NCBI RefSeq assembly: GCF_020360975.1
Contig: NW_025408667.1
Span: 1,178,001-1,242,000, forward strand
Origin: Hirsutella rhossiliensis
Lineage: Eukaryota > Ascomycota > Sordariomycetes > Hypocreales > Ophiocordycipitaceae
DNA length: 64,000 nt
Reading direction: 5' to 3'
Shown here: positions 55,743 through 64,000 of the stretch, one piece after another
Position numbering within the stretch: the first letter of the stretch is position 1
Layout: each line of letters opens with the position of its first letter
Notes under the pieces: model-generated
Seen by the model: only the letters and a program-made list of their open reading frames with translations
What the model was told of the DNA's origin: nothing
The model's database searches: none
Position numbers and translations under genes: made by a program

Positions 55743-57413
55743 ATGCGATCCCACGTTGTGGCCATGCTGCTCCCGCTCGGGCTGAATGCCTTCGACCTCC
55801 ACGCCCAGGTGCCACTCCTGGGTTCCAACGAAGGCGCTCCGTCACGCTGCCCGACAGTGCGTCAACGCCTGGACAACGCCCTCGCCCGCGTCGAGGGAAT
55901 CCAGCACATTGGGGGCACTGCTGGCATGTCCGTCGGCGTCATGAGCCACGGCCAAGTGCTTCTCCAGCACAGCTACGGGTTTGCAGACGTCGAGACGCGC
56001 GCCGTGGCCAACGAAACGACGCGCTATCCATTGGGTTCCCTAACAAAGGCCTTCGTGTCGGCCACCGTCGCGCAGCTCGTCCACGACGGCGTCCTGAGCT
56101 GGGAAAGGCCCCTGTCCGAATACCTGCCGGAGCTCTCGTTCCAGTCCGATCCGGCACTGGCGGGACGGTTAACCTTGATCGATCTGCTTTCTCACCACAC
56201 CGGCCTCGCGCGCCTTGACGCCCTGTGGCTGGGCGCTAACAATGAAGTCGTGATAACCAACAATTCCACCATCGCTGTCTGCAACCACTTATCCTCGGTA
56301 TACCCACTCCGTTCCAAGTGGCTGTACAACAACTGGATGTACGCGCTTGCCGGCGAGGTGATAGAACGTGTAGTACGAAAGCCATGGGGTCAAGTGCTGG
56401 AGGAGCGCGTACTCCAGAGAGTCGGCCTCTCTCAAACATCCGTCCTCGGCTCCCGCATTCCTCCCGACTCCACGGCACTGCCCTACATCATCGCCGACGA
56501 CGCCGCTCCGCTGCGCATTGGAGACCTGGGCCTTCTCCAGGGACACCTGATGTCCTCTGCTGGCGGGGTTCGAAGCACAGTCCACGACATGCTCGCCTGG
56601 GGCAACGCACTCCTTTCAGCCTTTCGACAGGGCGAGCCTCCCGTCGAGCAGATAGGCACCATGCTCTCCGGGCAGAGTTTTATGAACAAGTCCGCTGTCT
56701 CGGATGAGCTATACGCGCTGGGCTGGGGCAAGGTCATGACACCAGCGCAATTCGGCAAGATAGGCTTCAACCCGGGGCTCGTCAAGGGCGGCATGCCCGT
56801 CCTCGGCGTCGGCTCAGAGCCTCAGCGCGTCTTCTATCATAACGGAGGATTACCAGGCTACAACCACTGCATCATGCTCCTCCCTGCTCAGCAGGCCGTC
56901 ATCATCGTTCTCACAAACTCCATCTCCCGAGGGGATACCGCCGACTGGGCAGCCCAGACGCTCCTCCAGGCTGTGGCGGGCTTCACGAATCCGGTGGACT
57001 TGGCACCAGTCGCGAAAGAGGCGGCAAAGACCTGGAGTACAACCTACCAGAGGATGGCCGAGACTCTTGACAAGCACCGCTCGCCAGGCACGAAGCAACC
57101 TCCAAATCAGGAGTTGGTCGGACAGTTCCGGCATACGACTGGGGCAGTCTTTCTCCGGGTTTTCGAGGAGGGCGGTGCCCTCAAATTCAACATCAATGGA
57201 AGTGGAGAGCAAATCCATGTCTTGTCGCACTACCACAAGGACACATTCATCTTCCTGCCCTCTGCTGAGGAAAGGACTCGACGCGGCTTATTCCATTACG
57301 CGACAAATGCGTGGCTGTTACACTTCATGAGAGATTCGGATGGGAAGATCAACCACATCGTATGGAATCTTGACGACCAAGTGCCTGAGGGTGAACATTT
57401 TGTTCGGCATTGA
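55743..57413 (+). CDS. Secreted beta-lactamase-fold serine hydrolase (class C / PBP-like)
   Basis: 556 aa, intronless. The frame extends upstream without ATG into the island; Met at 55,743 begins a signal-peptide-like MRSHVVAMLLPLGLNAF. The S-x-x-K nucleophile box is SLTK (about Ser99/Lys102), the Y-x-N box is YNNWMYALAG, and the third box is HNGGLPGYN in place of KTG. LLSHHTGLARLD and SAGGVRSTVHDMLAWGN are also typical of the beta-lactamase/transpeptidase family (Pfam Beta-lactamase). The last ~120 residues form a separate beta-rich module like the C-terminal domain of Pab87/DUF3471-type hydrolases. Family members hydrolyse or transfer acyl groups on amides and esters, in fungi often in lactone or xenobiotic degradation. 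Substrate unknown. It lies directly at the edge of the transposon island. Confidence 0.88.
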   Translation: MRSHVVAMLLPLGLNAFDLHAQVPLLGSNEGAPSRCPTVRQRLDNALARVEGIQHIGGTAGMSVGVMSHGQVLLQHSYGFADVETRAVANETTRYPLGSLTKAFVSATVAQLVHDGVLSWERPLSEYLPELSFQSDPALAGRLTLIDLLSHHTGLARLDALWLGANNEVVITNNSTIAVCNHLSSVYPLRSKWLYNNWMYALAGEVIERVVRKPWGQVLEERVLQRVGLSQTSVLGSRIPPDSTALPYIIADDAAPLRIGDLGLLQGHLMSSAGGVRSTVHDMLAWGNALLSAFRQGEPPVEQIGTMLSGQSFMNKSAVSDELYALGWGKVMTPAQFGKIGFNPGLVKGGMPVLGVGSEPQRVFYHNGGLPGYNHCIMLLPAQQAVIIVLTNSISRGDTADWAAQTLLQAVAGFTNPVDLAPVAKEAAKTWSTTYQRMAETLDKHRSPGTKQPPNQELVGQFRHTTGAVFLRVFEEGGALKFNINGSGEQIHVLSHYHKDTFIFLPSAEERTRRGLFHYATNAWLLHFMRDSDGKINHIVWNLDDQVPEGEHFVRH

Positions 57414-58804
57414 ATCCTCGTGTTCTCTTACTTCTGTAACGGCAACTGCGGGTCCAATAGTGCAAATACAATTGATGCAACGTTCAAACAGAGTAGGCAG
57501 GCCTGTTGGCACCGGAAGCAGGCCTCCGGTCCTTCACCTTGAGCCTTGAACGCAAATTGAATAGCATGCAGGTGTTGACATTTGACTGTAAGTTGCTTGA
57601 TAGACCACTTATCTTCCTAAGATTTGAGAGGATGGCGGCAGCGGTCATTATTAGGTGAAGAAGGAATGCGGCCAGAATCACTTGTCGAACGGCGTTATCC
57701 TCCCATGCGGGTTAGTATTATCCTGCTACCAAGTCGAGTCCGGCTCTCCCACAACGTACAACATTCTTCTGCAACGGACGTGAGCAAGGAACACGAGCTC
57801 AACGTGATAGACGCCCTGACATATGAATGAATTTTTCATTCGATTATGGAATGAAATTGATCTGCTGCGCATGTATAGACAACAAATGTGTTCTGTCAAC
57901 AAATCATGAAACATTGTGCATCTCAAGTCTCGAATACGCCGCTTCTAGCCCTAGAACAAGGGAACTCAATTGCCCAAAATATTGCTTATACGACGGTTTT
58001 ACTCGAATGGGCACCAGTAAATGCGACATGAAGTTACCTGGTCCACCTCGAGGGATGGGTTTAAGAGTCCCAGTTTGGGAGCAGAACTCGCAAGAGCCGG
58101 CCAACGAGTAACGAGGTGATATTGTGATACAGAGATACATGTATCGGTAAAGCATGCAGTTGGCCTCACCTGAACGACTTCGATAGATAGCGTCCCTTCG
58201 TTTCCCTAGTCGATCCGACTACACCTCGTCTTAACCGTGACTTTCTTGTCAAGTTCGTCGACGCGTTTGTCGAGAGCCTTAAGGGTGTCGGCGTACTTTT
58301 TTTTTCACACCCCAGGTGGTGCCTACAGCGGCGGCATTTTTGAGTTCAGCGGAATTAGCTGTCTTCGTCGCTTTTATCCTAGACCTTCGTAAGACAACAG
58401 GGGTTGGTGGTTTTCTTTATTGGAGCTCTTAAACCTCTGCATCAGCTTTAGTGTCGCGCTTGCACTTAGCCAAAAGCCAGCTTGTAATGTGTTTTGGTGG
58501 GACCATCCTGGATACCGTGTATCGTAGAGCTAGCTTAGCATATATTACGAAAGTAGAAGTAGGTTTATTTAGTAGAGAAAATAGCCAATGGAAGAAGAAC
58601 TAGTGACGCGTTAAGTGCGCGGCTCGTAAACATATCATCTTGGACGTGGAGAATAAATTCACCGAGAAGCCACTAAGGCTCCAGATGAACGTACACCGGT
58701 GCGCAGTTATAGGCACTCTTGCACTGCGCTTCTCGGCTGTTGCTGGTGTTTCGGAGTCCTAAGTTTTCCGGCCTGCCGTCGTTGACTTATCCACTTTTGT
58801 CTTG
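57414..58804. other. Intergenic region with weak gene-remnant traces
   Basis: No intact gene. On the minus strand around 58,370-58,230 a fragment reading like TANSAELKNAAAVGTTWG and, after a frame change across an A run, TLKALDKRVDELDKK suggests a decayed short helical protein. The rest shows no signature. Confidence 0.35.
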
Positions 58805-59210
58805 AGTACAAGTCGACGGGATGGAGTTTGGCACACAGGCGAGGGAGCCTTACCCCCCAAACTCTCGGACAGGCGGTAGTTTTGACCCTGAAATCTCCTC
58901 ACATCGCCAGTAACAGCTACATCTACATTTCCCCCGCGGAGACTTCCCGAACGAGATTCCTCAAGCTCAGGAGGATGCTGCCGGTGAGAAATGGACCATG
59001 GTTCCATCAACTACCGAGGCCCAGGTGGGCGTGGCTCAGGGCAAGCTTGACAAAGGAGACTTTGACGGTGCCTTCATTCTTGTTCGCGCAACGGCCTTCG
59101 GCCATCTTACAGGCATCCGATTCAGTTACGCCGCGGAAGAACAACTTGCCAACGCGCAGCTCGGTCTTATTAGTATAGGACACAGTGAGAGGGGTTATAA
59201 CTGGCCATAA
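58805..59210 (+). pseudogene. C-terminal relic of an NmrA/isoflavone-reductase-like NAD(P)-binding protein
   Basis: The segment NSYIYIS (about 58,912) and, in a neighbouring frame, AGEKWTMVPSTTEAQ...LDKGDFDGAFILVRATAFGHLTGIRFSYAAEEQLANAQLGL (about 58,975-59,175) match the end of fungal NmrA-like (CipA/isoflavone reductase type) oxidoreductases, which close with a (Y/F)xxEExLANxxLGL helix. The Rossmann N-terminus with its GxxGxxG loop is absent, and the two pieces lie in different frames. It is therefore a fragment, not a gene. Confidence 0.65.
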
Positions 59211-60436
59211 AATCCCTAACCAGTAGGGCATTCACACATTGGAGAAAGCTAATGGATCGGGTGAAACATAGCGGACGTTTACCCACCAAGTTTCGGTGTC
59301 AAACTGGAAGCGGGATAAAGGTGACAAGTCTCACTGAGGCTCGAAATACATACAGTGACGAAGGAATGCCGGCCTATTCAACCGTGGCCAGCCAATCTCC
59401 TGCGCCTTATGTGCGTCGAAGTGCGTGGCCAAAGACGCCACGGAGTGTGTATAGGTATGTAGGCCATGTAGCAGCACCACTTCGCGTGCGATCCGAGTCT
59501 TACGCCCACGCCGGAATTCCCAATCCCCTCAATCAATCCATAGGAGGCCGACTTGATCTAGCATTTTGACTCCTCATGCGCTTTGGCATCAACTTCTAGG
59601 ACCAGCGTGGGGTTAAAGCCTCATATTGAAAGTGCAAGTTTGCCTTCCACCTGCGAGGTCAACAGCTTGGATAGGCTCCTGGGACACGGACTGGTTATTT
59701 CCCGCGCCTGATCTGGACATTCATTGGAAGATGGACTCTGGAGGCATGATCTTGTCAACCTCGCTATTACCCCTTTGAACTTTCGAGTGTGCTCTGGAAC
59801 GCGTAACACACCTTGTAAGTTGTGTGATGGAGGACTTTAGTGCGGCCTCTACCAGGCGAGAGGATCTCACAAAATGACATATACTGTGTTTCGTGTTCAT
59901 GAACAAACAGCTAGGTTTGCTAGATTCCACTCGAAATTCGATAGATCCAAAACTTGCCGGTCTAAAGAGGAGACATCTAATGCCGGCGGCAAGCCCTAAG
60001 CGAATAGATCAATCGGGAAGTCAGGTGCGATCCTCTACAGCGGACGACTATAGAATTCTATCCAAAATGTTGCAAGACTTTAGTGCCCCTCATGGAGGAT
60101 ATAAATCTAGTCTACAAACTAAGCCCAGGCTAAAGAATCTAAGAAATCCTAAGCGTAACTGAGTAAAATAGGGAGAATATCTAGGGACTAAGGGTGAGCC
60201 TAAGAGTTAAGGAATGTTAAGAATGCGCAAAACTATGTATCTCGAGGATTAGCTCCCCGAGGCTAAGCCGAACCCTACCTTAACCCGGTACTTGATTTTG
60301 GTCCGCCGTCGTTGTAATACCAAGGGTACAGTATAAGAAGCCGACGGGCTCTCTTCAACGGTCTGCTGGTCCATTTATCATCTCTGCAATAATCTTTCTT
60401 GACGGCTCAGCGTAATCCATCGGTTCTCATTCCAAA
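59211..60436. other. Intergenic region; promoter of the small secreted protein at its right end
   Basis: No gene recognised. Near the right end a TATA-like AGTATAAGAAG (about 60,328-60,338) lies about 100 bp before the ATG of the secreted protein, followed by a CT-rich leader. Confidence 0.4.
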
Positions 60437-60631
60437 ATGAAGGTTCTCAGCACCCTCTTCACTCTCGTGGCCGGCTTCGCCCTTGTCCAGGCAGCACCCA
60501 CCACCAGTGGGTGCATTTGGATCACGAAGCCTAAGTACCATTGTCTTCCGGCAGGTGGCGGATGCATTTGGGATGTGCAGCGCGAGTTTCATTGTACCAA
60601 CCCCTGTACGTGTCTATGGACGATGACATGA
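60437..60631 (+). CDS. Small secreted cysteine-rich protein with duplicated motif, 64 aa
   Basis: A clear signal peptide (MKVLSTLFTLVAGFALVQA, cleavage near residue 19-20) precedes a 45-residue mature part with six cysteines (26, 36, 43, 53, 57, 59). Two 17-residue repeats align without gaps: G-C-I-W at 25-28 and 42-45, and H-C at 35-36 and 52-53, so each unit has C-x9-C. An unspliced stop follows the CTCLWTMT end. A GT donor at 60,606 and acceptors near 60,667 or 60,680 would give a slightly different C-terminus. I know no named family. Small secreted cysteine-rich fungal proteins are often effectors, antimicrobials or surface-active proteins; nothing here selects among these. Confidence 0.62.
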   Translation: MKVLSTLFTLVAGFALVQAAPTTSGCIWITKPKYHCLPAGGGCIWDVQREFHCTNPCTCLWTMT

Positions 60632-61295
60632 CACTTCCCGCCTGCCGCTGACTTGATTGACCCCTCTAGAATTGCCGCAGGCCCCTTTCAACCGGCAACC
60701 TAAGTTAGTTTGCTCATCGGATCAACTAAAAGTGGGTTGGTGTGGCTGGTCAGGGCGCAACGCCGATACTGCACAATTAGGTGTGCTTGTCCTTCCTTTT
60801 AGACTTCCTCCTTTGCCTCATCCTATAATTCTTATAAGGACTCGTATAAGGGCTCTTGCCAGAGTTACTATAAGAGCATTGCAATAACGATTTCGTCTTA
60901 TATAAGGTTAACAGGTTGATATTATAACTTGTTAGCCTTGTCAGCCTTGTTAGCCTCTATAGTAAGATTAAAGCTTGCCAGAGGAAGGAATTCTCTCCTT
61001 CCGTCGGGCATGGCGAGTCTCCCTTGACTTGCGAGCGGGATACCCGAAACGGTGCCGATAACGTAGCGACACCTTGGTCCCAGGTACTCCTCCGCTTTGT
61101 CAGCCTATACCTCCTAGTAGTGGCCTCACACTTAATAAAATCGTATAGTTTTATATTTATAATCTGAAGTCTAGGTTATATCTTGTATAGTCTAAAATAG
61201 ACTTCAGTAGGTATTTTTTCAAGTACGCTACCAAAGGGGGGGTGCTAGGGCAAGAGGGGCCGGGGATAGTAGTAACTACTGGTATCCGTGCTCGC
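60632..61295. other. Intergenic region (convergent 3' ends)
   Basis: Contains short imperfect tandem CTTGTTAGCC/TTGTCAGCC units (about 60,930-60,953) and a G-rich run near 61,237-61,245. No gene seen. Confidence 0.4.
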
Positions 61296-63560
61296 TCAAC
61301 CAAAAACCTCAGTTATAAAGTGGTAGATGGTTTTACTTCCATCGTGACGGCCCCTTACAGAAAGTTCTTTACACTTGTCGGCCAAAATCTCGCCCACGAC
61401 GGGTGAACCGCAGTAAAAGACACCCACTTTGATGTCCGAGTCTTGAGCGCTACTCGCACGACTATCCTTCTCGCTATCAGTCTGCTCTAGTTTTCTGGCG
61501 TGGAGTTTATACATATCGTTGTAGTGGTCGTCTAGGATCCTATCAAAATCTGGACGACCGAAATGTGTTGGGTTGAGAAGGCCTGTAAGTGGGGAGGTAG
61601 GATGTTCCTCGGTGCGATGCATCTCGAGTAGCCAGCGGAATACATGAATGACGATGTCCTTTCGTTCCGCCGTAACGTGGGTGTTTATGCGAATATCGAG
61701 CTGCGGATTTTGTTCATGCTCGCGCTCCCACTTCTGCCCAAGCGAGACCTGGTTTAGGAGATCAGAAAACCACAGCAGGTGGTTTCGGTCGCGAACTGTC
61801 CAGTGGAAATCAACTCGGCGGTAGTCATCCGTCAAAGTGAAGTCTGGTCTACCGCTTAGCTGGAAGATCTCCTCCTTGTGATCGAATCTAGGATTGTCTT
61901 GAGAGGGTTTCAATAGCCGGCCAAGATCCTGTGACATCTCTCCTGAGATGCTCTTTGAGCGAATCTGCCTGAGAATTGCAGCAGAATCGTCCTCAGATGT
62001 GTCCTGCCACTCCTGAAAGCCCCCATGATCGAGATCATAGTTGTGTTGCAGATCGGCGAGAATGCCCGAAAAGGGTGTTACACCAATCCCAGTGCCGATA
62101 ATAACGGACTGTTGAAAATCAAAGAAGCGCTGAGCAGGAGCCCCAAAGGGTCCATTGATGCTGACTTCGATTTCGGTTATGTCCGACTGGCCGCCCAATT
62201 CGTGCAGTTTTCGAGTCCAGTTGCCATCCGCCTTGATATGGACCATGACTTTCTGGTCGCGGCAGAAGGACACAGTGAAGGGGTGCCATTGGAAGAAGCT
62301 GATTTTTGGCACCCGCAGAAAGATGTACTGACCAGCCTTATATTTAGAGAGGCGATGGCTAGGGAGGTCAGCTATGATCTCCATCGTTTCGTCGTCCAGA
62401 ATAGCCATGGTGGCTCTGATGTGATGAAAGCCCAGGGCAACGCGTATCAGGCGCTCGACCAGAACCATAAGGGTGGGGAAAGCAAGAAAATAGCCAAACA
62501 TGGGCCATTGAAGGAGAGAAGCTGTTCCGTGGGCCATCATAAGGCCGATAATTGGGAACATGAGCAGGTGCGCCAGCTGAAAGACTTCGTAATTCCACCT
62601 ACGAACTTGAGGAATGCTGAGCAACGAGAGGATATAAATGAGACCAAGCCCAGTAACGCCGGTGAATCCGGCGATTGAGCGAACAAAGCCAGCATAGGAG
62701 CGTGGGATGGAATCTGGATCCAGGATTTTGCCTACTGCATCTCTATGCGCAGGATCGACACCGCGGACGAAAGTGCCCGTCAAGTGCGCGACAGAGTGCA
62801 ATGTCGCCAGGAGAATAGCAACACAGGCGATGTAAATGTGGAACTCTTGCGATAGATCCCAATTGATGAAACGAGAGACGTGGTATGACGTGCGCAGCCA
62901 TGTCGAAGTATATCTCGACATGCTGAGGATGAGGAAGAAGAAGGTCGGGTACAAGGCACCCGCACACGTCTTGGCCATGACGATGCGCCAGCCAAGTGCG
63001 GCCCGGTACTCGGGTGTCGCGTCGTACTTGACGAGCTGCCAGATGCCAAACGCCAGTTGCAGGCCGATGACCAGTCCAATGAAGCACACCTCGGGGCCAC
63101 GGACAGCCCAATAGGCGCGGATCTTGCGCCAGCCTGGAAGACGACGCACGTAACTCTTTTCCTCGTCCTCTTGTTTCTTGTTCTGCGCAAGCGACGGTAT
63201 CTTCCAGCTGCATAGCAGTTCGGCGAAGTCTTGACGAGTGATTCGCTCCGCGTCGGAGGAGCCCATCATGCTGGATAAGAACTGGTGGCGAGCGTCGTCG
63301 TCCTTTGCTAGACGGGCGCAATGAGGGCACGGGGTGTGATCCTTGGCCCTATGATGATGCTCGCGAAAGAGTGCGCCGTGAACGTGATCCAACTTCATCT
63401 GGATGTCCTTGTATTCAATGTATCCTTTGTTGTCATGATCGATTTGGTCGAGAAACTCGTTAATCTCGTCATTGTCGAGATACTGGCCATCTGTCATGGC
63501 GCTATCCGGCGATCTGGCCATCAGTCGTTGTTGTGATGCAAAATATTGCCAAAAGTGCAT
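61296..63560 (-). CDS. noxC-like: EF-hand NADPH oxidase, NoxC-like
   Basis: 754 aa without introns if started at the ATG 63,560; ATG 63,521 gives 741 aa. The frame extends to a TTG at 63,605. A canonical EF-hand loop lies at about residues 41-52 (DHDNKGYIEYKD), followed by a degenerate second unit and an HHHRAKDHTPCPHC segment. Six membrane helices carry two histidine pairs: FHIYIACVAILLATLH (H-x13-H) and AHLLMFPIIGLMMAH (H-x12-H). The FAD site is WHPFTVSF, the NADPH loop IIGTGIGVTPFSGIL, and the C-terminal nucleotide strand VFYCGSP. Ca2+-regulated NADPH oxidases of this type transfer electrons across the membrane to O2, giving superoxide. The ~100-residue acidic/Ser-rich insert within the NADPH domain (QEWQDTSEDD...) is typical of fungal members. 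A short Nox5-like name is equally apt. Confidence 0.88.
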   Translation of the reverse strand: MHFWQYFASQQRLMARSPDSAMTDGQYLDNDEINEFLDQIDHDNKGYIEYKDIQMKLDHVHGALFREHHHRAKDHTPCPHCARLAKDDDARHQFLSSMMGSSDAERITRQDFAELLCSWKIPSLAQNKKQEDEEKSYVRRLPGWRKIRAYWAVRGPEVCFIGLVIGLQLAFGIWQLVKYDATPEYRAALGWRIVMAKTCAGALYPTFFFLILSMSRYTSTWLRTSYHVSRFINWDLSQEFHIYIACVAILLATLHSVAHLTGTFVRGVDPAHRDAVGKILDPDSIPRSYAGFVRSIAGFTGVTGLGLIYILSLLSIPQVRRWNYEVFQLAHLLMFPIIGLMMAHGTASLLQWPMFGYFLAFPTLMVLVERLIRVALGFHHIRATMAILDDETMEIIADLPSHRLSKYKAGQYIFLRVPKISFFQWHPFTVSFCRDQKVMVHIKADGNWTRKLHELGGQSDITEIEVSINGPFGAPAQRFFDFQQSVIIGTGIGVTPFSGILADLQHNYDLDHGGFQEWQDTSEDDSAAILRQIRSKSISGEMSQDLGRLLKPSQDNPRFDHKEEIFQLSGRPDFTLTDDYRRVDFHWTVRDRNHLLWFSDLLNQVSLGQKWEREHEQNPQLDIRINTHVTAERKDIVIHVFRWLLEMHRTEEHPTSPLTGLLNPTHFGRPDFDRILDDHYNDMYKLHARKLEQTDSEKDSRASSAQDSDIKVGVFYCGSPVVGEILADKCKELSVRGRHDGSKTIYHFITEVFG

Positions 63561-64000
63561 GAAACCAAGGATCCGTCGCCGACGCAGGTCTGTTCTTGAA
63601 GACAAGAGGTGATCCTTTCAGAAAAGATGGTATCTGTTCCATCGTAAAGGATTTTGGACCACCTCCCTTTAGCTGTGGTTACTAGCCTGGCAGATAGGTA
63701 TGTTACGCGTTTAGCCAAGCGCAAAGTCAAGAAAACGCTCTACGGCCAACTTGGCATGCAATCAACTCTAACTTTCCTCCATGGAGGCTTCAACACCGCA
63801 TTCGTACAGAGGGTTCCCTTAGCACAGCTAAAGGGGTTGCTCGTACGAGCTTAGATGGGCCCCGCCCATGATCGGGGAGAGGGGGCTGTCGTGGAGGGCG
63901 TTGATGAGAAAGAGCTAGGGAAGCCGGCGCAGGCGGCAAACCATCTCGCGAGGTCGCGGGCGAGACGCGGGCGGCTTAGGGCGAGTGTGACGTCGCGGTT
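63561..64000. other. Promoter side of the Nox gene and window end
   Basis: No gene recognised. A plus-strand open frame (63,654-63,854) with KLGMQSTLTFLHGGFN-like sequence has no family match and may overlap a leader or another gene's edge. The last 150 bases are GC-rich. Confidence 0.35.

Overview
The window reads as nuclear DNA of a filamentous ascomycete (Pezizomycotina; Sordariomycete-like is a weaker guess). The basis is short GT-AG introns inside genes, typical fungal families (Fre- and Nox-type reductases, FucP-type sugar transporter, STAND/NLR-TPR relic, Fot1/pogo, MULE and LTR transposons), and a very strong repeat-induced point mutation (RIP) signature. No rRNA, CRISPR array or intact tRNA gene was seen.

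Left arm (1-20,270, normal composition). The 3' part of a FucP-like MFS transporter (1-1077) converges on a three-exon ferric-chelate reductase (1709-3660, minus). After about 3 kb of apparently non-coding DNA comes a small orphan gene (6612-6950, minus), a secreted nucleoside-hydrolase-like gene (8085-9290, two exons), an Asp/Glu racemase (9690-10391) and, convergent with it, a 927-aa protein with an N-terminal CefD-like PLP domain and an unrecognised C-terminal half (10648-13431, minus). Towards the island genes are dying: a frameshifted APH-type kinase relic (16.8-17.8 kb) and the broken C-terminal end of an NLR/TPR protein (19.2-20.3 kb). They flank an intact two-exon aldo/keto reductase (17,894-18,842, minus).

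Transposon island (about 20,375-55,620, 35 kb). Almost all of it is AT-rich, stop-laden and nearly free of CpA/TpG, while CpG, CpC and CpT survive, as saturated RIP would leave it. Reading the RIP stops (TAA/TAG) as Gln or Trp reveals nested elements. These are gypsy copy A (+), a Ty1/copia element (copia-1, minus) split into several pieces, a complete gypsy C (minus) with both LTRs and an extra opposite-strand ORF, gypsy copy B (minus, same family as A), an unidentified RIP-mutated ORF (minus), copia-3 (+), a MULE transposase (+) and a Fot1/pogo element with intact TIRs and TA duplications. Embedded in the middle is a copia element (37,710-43,502) that is not RIP-mutated but carries many frameshifts, and its two flanks belong to different older elements.

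Right arm (55,620-64,000). A secreted beta-lactamase-fold serine hydrolase begins about 120 bp beyond the island edge. It is followed by an NmrA-type reductase relic, a tiny secreted cysteine-rich protein with a duplicated motif, and an EF-hand NADPH oxidase (NoxC-like, minus).

Functionally the live genes suggest iron/redox membrane enzymes (Fre, Nox) and a possible D-amino-acid or nucleoside-related patch (hydrolase, racemase, CefD-like protein). No complete recognisable biosynthetic cluster with a core synthase is visible.
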